Source of the DNA: Fen-1301 sp963786395
GTDB taxonomy: Bacteria; Bacteroidota; Ignavibacteria; Ignavibacteriales; Ignavibacteriaceae
Direction of reading: 5' to 3'
Length of the DNA: 64,000 nt
NCBI GenBank assembly: GCA_963786395.1
Contig: CAWAZD010000009.1
Coordinates: 140,718-204,717, forward strand
The first letter of the stretch is position 1, and each line of letters begins with the position of its first letter. The notes under the pieces were generated by a model, which had not been told where the DNA came from, searched no databases, and worked only from the letters and a program-made list of their open reading frames with translations. Made by a program: the position numbers and the translations under genes. Of the stretch, positions 58,502-64,000 are shown piece by piece.

Positions 58502-61500
58502 ATGAAATCATATACTAAAATTGCCCGGCATAATTGTTTATTAATCACTTTGTTTTTTATTCTATTATCATCACTTACATTTTCTCAAAGATTGGTTGAT
58601 AAAAATAAAGGTGACCCAAAGAATATTAAAAAAGGTTACATGGATGGAAATCTTGTAGGCACCGTGTATTACAATTATGGTGAAATTGCTGATTGGCAGA
58701 ATGAACCAACTCTTAGTGGAGTTTGGCCCAAGGGTACTAATCATACTTATATTGACGGCGTTGCTGTTATTGTTCAGGCTCAGGCAACTGCACCTGGTGG
58801 TCAGATAATTCATCCTTTGGAAACTAATTATTATGAATATCTGAGAACTGACCCTGTTACCAAAAATGTATATGGCTGGTATCCATTACCCGGTTATGCA
58901 AGCTTATACCAAACTGCTGTAGCTAGAAGCGATGATCAAAATACCTGGCCCCCATCCTGGCCTGATCAAAAATCAGATTGGGATGGTCAATGGGATGGAT
59001 TTTTCGGTAAAAATATTCTCAATGCCGATCTTGAAACTTTCTTTGTTATGGATGATAATTCTGATCGACAATATATTAATCAATTTGGTTTCAGACCAGA
59101 TGCTGGTGACTCTACCAGAGGAGGACTTGGTATGCAGGTTCGCACGAGAGGTTTTCAGTGGTCCCAGGTTCTTGCAGAGGATGTTATCTTTTGGTATTAC
59201 GAAATTACAAATATGTCTACTACCGATTATGACAGTACCCTGTTTGGTCAATATGTTGACTGGGGTATCGGGGGGCATGACAATTCTTCCAATAATGCCG
59301 GTACTTATGATAAACTCCTTAATATCTCTTATGCCTGGTCAACTGTAACATACGGTACTCCCGGAAACTGGAGTCCGGTTGGCTATAGCGGCTACGCATT
59401 CCTCGAAAGCCCCGGCATTGATAACGATAATATTGATAATGATCTTGATGGGTTAACCGATGAAAGAAGAGATAACAATGCAAAAGTATTTATTACAAGA
59501 CCTCAGGACGACCCTTTCCTAAGAATTCTCGAAAGAGACACTGTTAATTTTAAAAACTTTTATGGCGTTTCCTGGCACCCGCATTGGGATGCTGATGAAA
59601 ATGAAAACTGGCGAACCTTTACCGATCTCAACGGAAATGGTAAATGGGATCCAGGCGAACCTTTGAATGACGATGTTGGAACTGATGGGTTAGGTCCATA
59701 TGATCCTGGTTACCCGGGCCCTGACCCCGATGGTTCTGAAGGTGATGGTAAACCTGAACAAGGTGAACCAAATTTCGGAATTCTCGACAAAGATGAATCT
59801 GATCAGCTTGGGTTGACTGGATTTGCCATTTTCCCTGCGCATACCTATGACCTTAATAATGATGAGCATAATTGGGGCGCACTTTCTGTCCATAACCTCA
59901 GCGGACAGCTTTTGTCTGGAGTAAATCTCGCTAATCTATTTTCATCTGCATTGTTTCCAATGGTTGGTCGCACAACTTATTCAGCCCAAACTCAGTCAAT
60001 TCAGGAAACCGGGTCTACTCAACGGTTTTCTATGGCTTTAATCTTTGGTTTGAATACTGATGATCTTTTTAGGAGAAAGAAAACAGTTCAGTCTATTTAT
60101 AATGCCAATTACCATTTTGCTAAGCCCCCTGAAAAACCCATAGTTAAAGCGATTGCTGGCAATCAAAAGGTAACTCTTTATTGGGATAGCCGTGCTGAAC
60201 AAACATTTGATCCATTCTATCAGAAAATTAATTTCGAGGGTTATCGGATCTATCGCTCTACTGAACCTAATTTTATTGAAGATAAAACTATAACCGATGC
60301 TTCAGGTATTCCGGTCTTCCGCCAACCGATTGCTATTTTTGATCTTGTAGATGGGATTAAAGGTCTTCATCCGATTGATATTAATGGCGCTCATTTTAAC
60401 CTTGGTACTGATTCCGGTCTAAAGCATTCTTATGTTGATTCCAATCTTACTAATGGACAAACTTATTATTATGCGGTCTGTTCGTATGATCAGGGTTTTG
60501 TTCAAACAAATATCCAGGGGCAGGTTCTTGGTATTCCTCCTTCGGAAACAACCAGCATTATTAAAGTTGATATAAATGGCAATTATAAAACAGATATCAA
60601 TACTGCAGTTGTTATCCCCCATGTCGCAGGTGCAGGATATATTGATCCTCAAATAGACAATTTCAAAAAAATTGGACCTGCAACTGGCATTGCAGGTGTA
60701 ACTATTGTTGATGCAGATTCTCTCAGACAATTTAATACCTATAAGATTGAATTTTTTAATAACTCAGCATATAACAATAACCCTCACCCCCTGTATAGAC
60801 TTATTAATTATTCTACTAATGATACTTTAATAAAATATACTCCGTTTTATAGTAGTATTGTCCAAACCCTGGTTATGGAAGGTTTTAGTGTATCTCTCAC
60901 TAACGATTCTTCTGTTGCTGTCGATTACAATAATACTGGTTGGGAAAGCAGTAAAAGTAATAATTTAGTTCAGGTAGGTTTCGATCCTGAGATTTGCCCC
61001 TGCAATTCAGAGTAAAAGAGTTAATTATCCAGCTGACTTCGAAATAAGGTTTACTGATCCAGCCAAAGGCGATACTTCATTCTCTATCTATGGCGATGCA
61101 GGTACTCCATCTAATATTATTGTTAAAGATCTTACAGATAATATTGACCATTTTCAATTTGCCTTTTTTGATCAGAATAATAACAACCTGTTTGATGCTG
61201 GTGATGCTATATTTTTCGCCTTCGGTGATTCTACCGGAAAAAAAGCAACAGGTTATTCGGATTCTCATTATGGCTGGTCTGTAACTCTTGTAAAAGATAC
61301 AACTATTAAAGAACCAAATCAGAAAGTTCCCCAACCTGGGGATGTAATTTCTGTCAAAACCACTAAACCTTTCAGAACTGGTGATTATGTGCAGTTTACT
61401 ACTCGAAGAGCTGATTTCAACCGCGCTAAAGCTTTGACGGATATGGATAAAATTGCTGTAGTTCCTAATCCCTATGTCGGTGCGGCTTCATGGGAACCGG

Positions 61501-61755
61501 CTTCAGCTACTGTAGGTCGTGGTGAAAGACGGGTTTATTTCATCCACCTTCCTACTATATGTACAATCAGGATTTATACTATCAGCGGTAATCTTGTTAA
61601 AACTATTGATCATAGTACTCCGATTACAAATGGTCAAGAACCATGGGATCTTACAACTAAAGATGGTATGAATCTTGGCCTTTGGTGTTTATGTCTTTCA
61701 CGTCGATGCACCCGGTATAGGCCAGAAAATCGGAAAATTTGCGATTATTAAATAA
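58502..61755 (+). CDS. Large exported TonB-receptor partner protein (copy 2), two frameshifts
   Basis: About 1,084 residues when repaired. ATG 58502 starts a signal peptide ending LTFSQ. Like copy 1 it has Asp-rich Ca-type loops (DNDNIDNDLDGLTDE, DLNGNGKWDPGE), the FN3-like KVTLYWDSRAEQTF ... FEGYRIYRSTEP segment, LEDIF-equivalent AIFDLVDGIKG, and a sorting-like C-terminus (VVPNPYVGAASWEP ... GVYVFHVDAPGIG, KFAIIK). Breaks occur near 61005-61017, where the reading continues one base over as RVNYPADFEIRF, and near 61680 in GGCCTTTGG. The start lies 13 bases after the receptor stop. Conserved position and architecture in both sets argue for a functional receptor partner. Confidence 0.75.
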
Positions 61756-61777
61756 GCTGTGAATGTATGGAGTAGAT

Positions 61778-62799
61778 ATGAAAATAAAAATAATTACAAT
61801 TTTAATTGCCCTTGGATTAGCATCAACTAATCTTTTCGCTCAAACTTCTAAAGTCGGAACTACAGCTGGCACATTTCTTGAAATTGGACCGGGCGCGGTT
61901 GCTACTGGTATGGGAGGTGCATTCGTTAGTGTTGCTAATGATGCAACTGCTCTATATTGGAATCCTGCAGGCATCGCTAATTTTACTAAAAATGAAGTGA
62001 CAATCTTCCATGCTAACTGGATTGCTTCTACTAATTTTGATTATGCAGCTCTTGTTCTCCCCTTAGGTGGAGCTGGAATATTGGATTAGCTTTACTTCTC
62101 TCTCCATGGCGGATGAATTGGTCAGAACTGTTGATCAGCCTGAAGGAACTGGTGAATTTTTTAGTGCCGGAGATATTGCTGTCGGTCTCTCATATGCAAG
62201 AAATTTAACGGACCGGTTTTCAATTGGATTCTCCGCTAAATATATTCAGGAAACGATCTGGCACGAATCAGCCAGTGCTATTGCAATAGATGCAGGAACA
62301 ACTTTTCAGAACAGATCTTTTTAACGGTCTTGTCATCGGTGCTTCTATTTCTAATTTCGGTACACAAATGAAACTCACTGGAAGTGATATCAGAACTTTT
62401 GGTAGAGTCAATCCATCTATTCTAGGCTCTAACTGATCAGGTTCCATTTAATGTTGAACTTGATTCATGGGACCTGCCATTTATTTTTCAGATTGGAATA
62501 TCTACTCATGTTATAAAAAGTGAGGACTATAGCTTTTTGTTGTCAGTTGATGCTCTCCATCCAAACGATAATTACGAAAGTATGAATATAGGTGGGAATT
62601 TTCATTCAAGGATTATGTATTTATCAGTGGAGGATTTAAGAATATATTTCTGAAAGATTCTGAAGGCGGGTTATCTTTGGGTTTAGGAGTAAATTCCAAA
62701 CTCCTTTTTAGTGAGGATTTCGTTAGCTTTGACTATGCATATCGAAATTTCGGAAGACTTAATAATGTCCATACTTTATCTGTTGATATTAAATTTTAA
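61778..62799 (+). pseudogene. PorV/PorQ family outer-membrane protein (copy 2), several frameshifts
   Basis: About 340 residues when repaired, starting at ATG 61778 behind GGAG. Signal peptide (ends LFAQT), then GTTAGTFLEIGPGAVATG, MGGAFVSVANDATALYWN and a barrel ending VDIKF, closely matching copy 1. Breaks lie near 62078, 62090, 62308, 62437 and 62598; each gap joins conserved pieces such as SMADELVRTVDQPEGTGEFF, GLVIGASISNFGTQMKLTGS and GGFKNIFLKDSEGG. Either several sequencing indels or a decayed gene. Upstream neighbour is the partner protein, as in copy 1. Confidence 0.78.
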
Positions 62800-62805
62800 T
62801 AGTTA

Positions 62806-64000
62806 ATGAATATTATCCTTAATACTTACATGGTTTAATTCTTCTTTGCTCATTAATAGTTTTCCCACAGAAAGATTCGATCGACTTAATTCAGCGGATT
62901 CTTCTAAAGGAGATCTTATTGTGGCCGAAGCGGGAAATAAAAAATAGCAGTAAAAGAATTCCTTTATGGTTATGAATTCGGTCCTTCTTTTCCTAAAAAG
63001 GTAAAAAACTCAAGGAAGTTTATTTTAATTATTTAATAAATGAAAAACTTCTAGCTGCAGATGGTTATTTACATAAAATAGATACTCTTCCAATTGTTAA
63101 GGATAATCTTTACGGTATTGAATCGGATCTCGCTACAGAAGAATTATTTAAAGTGAGGTAATGAAAGATATAAAAATCTCGGAAGAGGACATTAACGATG
63201 CCGTTGGTAAAAAGTTAATTACTATTGAATTGAAATGGCTATTTGCTCCGAAGAAAGATAGCCTAAATTTTTTTATAAAAGAATTTTCAAGTCTTACATT
63301 TGATTCACTATTTAGTTTTCAGTTAAATGATTCGGTTTTTGAGGATCAACGGAAATGGAATACCGATCTCTTTGACATGGAACAAAAAAGCAGTATGATA
63401 GCAGGTTTAATAAAAAACCAGAAAGTTGGATCCATCTCTTCTCCTGTAAAAGGTCCGGATGGATGGTATATATTCAAAATTGTCAATATCTGGAAAGAAG
63501 CCTTTCCTAATGAATCAGAATTAATAAAGTTAAAAGAAAAATCATTCCGTGCTCTTGAAAAAGATCAAATGGATTCATTATCTGACATATATGTAAGAAA
63601 GATTTTCATCGATCAGAATCCGCAGATAATTGGTAAAACTTTTGAACTTATAAGGACATATCTTGCGAAAAATGAGGTTAAGGCGGATATAATAAAGGAA
63701 TGGAGATTGGATGAAAACTGGAATATCTTACAAAAGCAGGCAGATTCCTTAAAGGAGAACTTAGGTTCTCTCGTACTAGTTTCTATGAATAAAGGCTCAT
63801 ACAGTTTTAATGATTTTGTTGACTGGCTTCGATTCAGAGAACAGGTGGTTAAATTCATTAAATCAGATTTTAATTCTTTTTCTGGCAGTGTAGAGTCTTT
63901 GGTATGGCGCATGGTTCGTGATAATTCTCTTTCAAAAATTGCCTATTCAAGAGGTTACCAGAATGGAAAGAAGTACAGGAACAATTAAGGTGGTGGAAAG
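62806..64000 (+). pseudogene. SurA/PpiC-like prolyl isomerase (copy 2), partial, several frameshifts
   Basis: The gene runs off the right edge. Pieces in order: SFPTERFDRLNSADSSKGD, IAVKEFLYGYEFGPSF, VYFNYLINEKLLAADGYLH, then a long open stretch (63161-63988) with a parvulin-like segment beginning LITIELKWLFAPKKDSLNFF and ending SSPVKGPDGWYIFKIVN. Breaks lie near 62945, 63005, 63160 and 63968; the first two are in runs of A. After the last break the frame continues KEVQEQLRWWK to the edge. The start is uncertain (ATG 62806 is closed after ten codons). It parallels the isomerase that opens the copy 1 set, though here it comes last. Confidence 0.65.

Overview
The window reads as an AT-rich chromosomal segment from a member of the Ignavibacteria/Chlorobi side of the Bacteroidota (FCB) group. 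This rests on several exported proteins ending in type IX secretion (T9SS) sorting domains that begin with a 'YPNPFNPST'-type motif, on PorV/PorQ-family outer-membrane proteins, on TonB-dependent receptors with CarboxypepD_reg N-termini, and on a BshA-type bacillithiol gene. This is inference from gene content; no rRNA, tRNA, CRISPR array, transposase or phage gene was seen.

Layout. (1) 0-5.6 kb: two sensor proteins on the minus strand (one with a periplasmic CxxCH motif), a DUF4404 protein, an aldo/keto reductase, a LapA-like membrane protein and a small ORF. (2) 6-24 kb: a starch/maltodextrin-type locus: SurA-like prolyl isomerase, TonB-dependent receptor, a large exported partner protein, PorV/PorQ protein, a triple starch-binding T9SS protein, a GH13 amylase, an SGNH hydrolase and a T9SS-tagged GH13 amylase. 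(3) 24-28.7 kb: carbamoyltransferase, SxtJ, DUF5989, a small basic protein and two glycosyltransferases, a cell-surface glycan modification set. (4) 28.9-30.8 kb: Lrp/AsnC regulator and a glutamine synthetase gene broken by about eight frameshifts. (5) 31.4-34.7 kb, minus strand: bshA, an unknown protein, an RsmF-like rRNA methyltransferase and an ArsC-like protein. (6) 34.8-41.2 kb: heparinase II/III-like protein, a sugar kinase interrupted by a palindromic repeat, RmlD-like reductase, a second periplasmic GH13 enzyme and a HAD phosphatase. (7) 41.4-46.9 kb: ECF sigma factor, HEAT-repeat anti-sigma factor, DUF4097 protein and a DUF5916/CBM9-like outer-membrane protein. (8) 47.5-50.2 kb: an M6-type T9SS metalloprotease. 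(9) 51-64 kb: LacI regulator with paired operators, zinc alcohol dehydrogenase, a duplicated-module T9SS carbohydrate-binding-like protein, then a second copy of the receptor/partner/PorV/isomerase set.

The most interesting structure is that second copy. The set {TonB-dependent receptor, ~1,080-1,200-residue exported partner with Ca-type DxDxDG motifs, an FN3-like segment and a sorting-like C-terminus, PorV/PorQ barrel, parvulin chaperone} occurs twice: once beside amylases and starch-binding modules, once beside a LacI regulator and sugar-type dehydrogenase. No SusD-like gene is visible in either. It looks like a reusable glycan capture/uptake cassette in which the partner may take the SusD role (inference).

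Sequence quality caveat. Many genes carry one-base indels, with the flanking frames still encoding conserved protein. They cluster in glnA (29.6-30.5 kb) and in the last 3 kb. Some lie in homopolymers. Assembly error is at least as likely as true gene decay, so frameshifted genes are annotated over their full repaired span.
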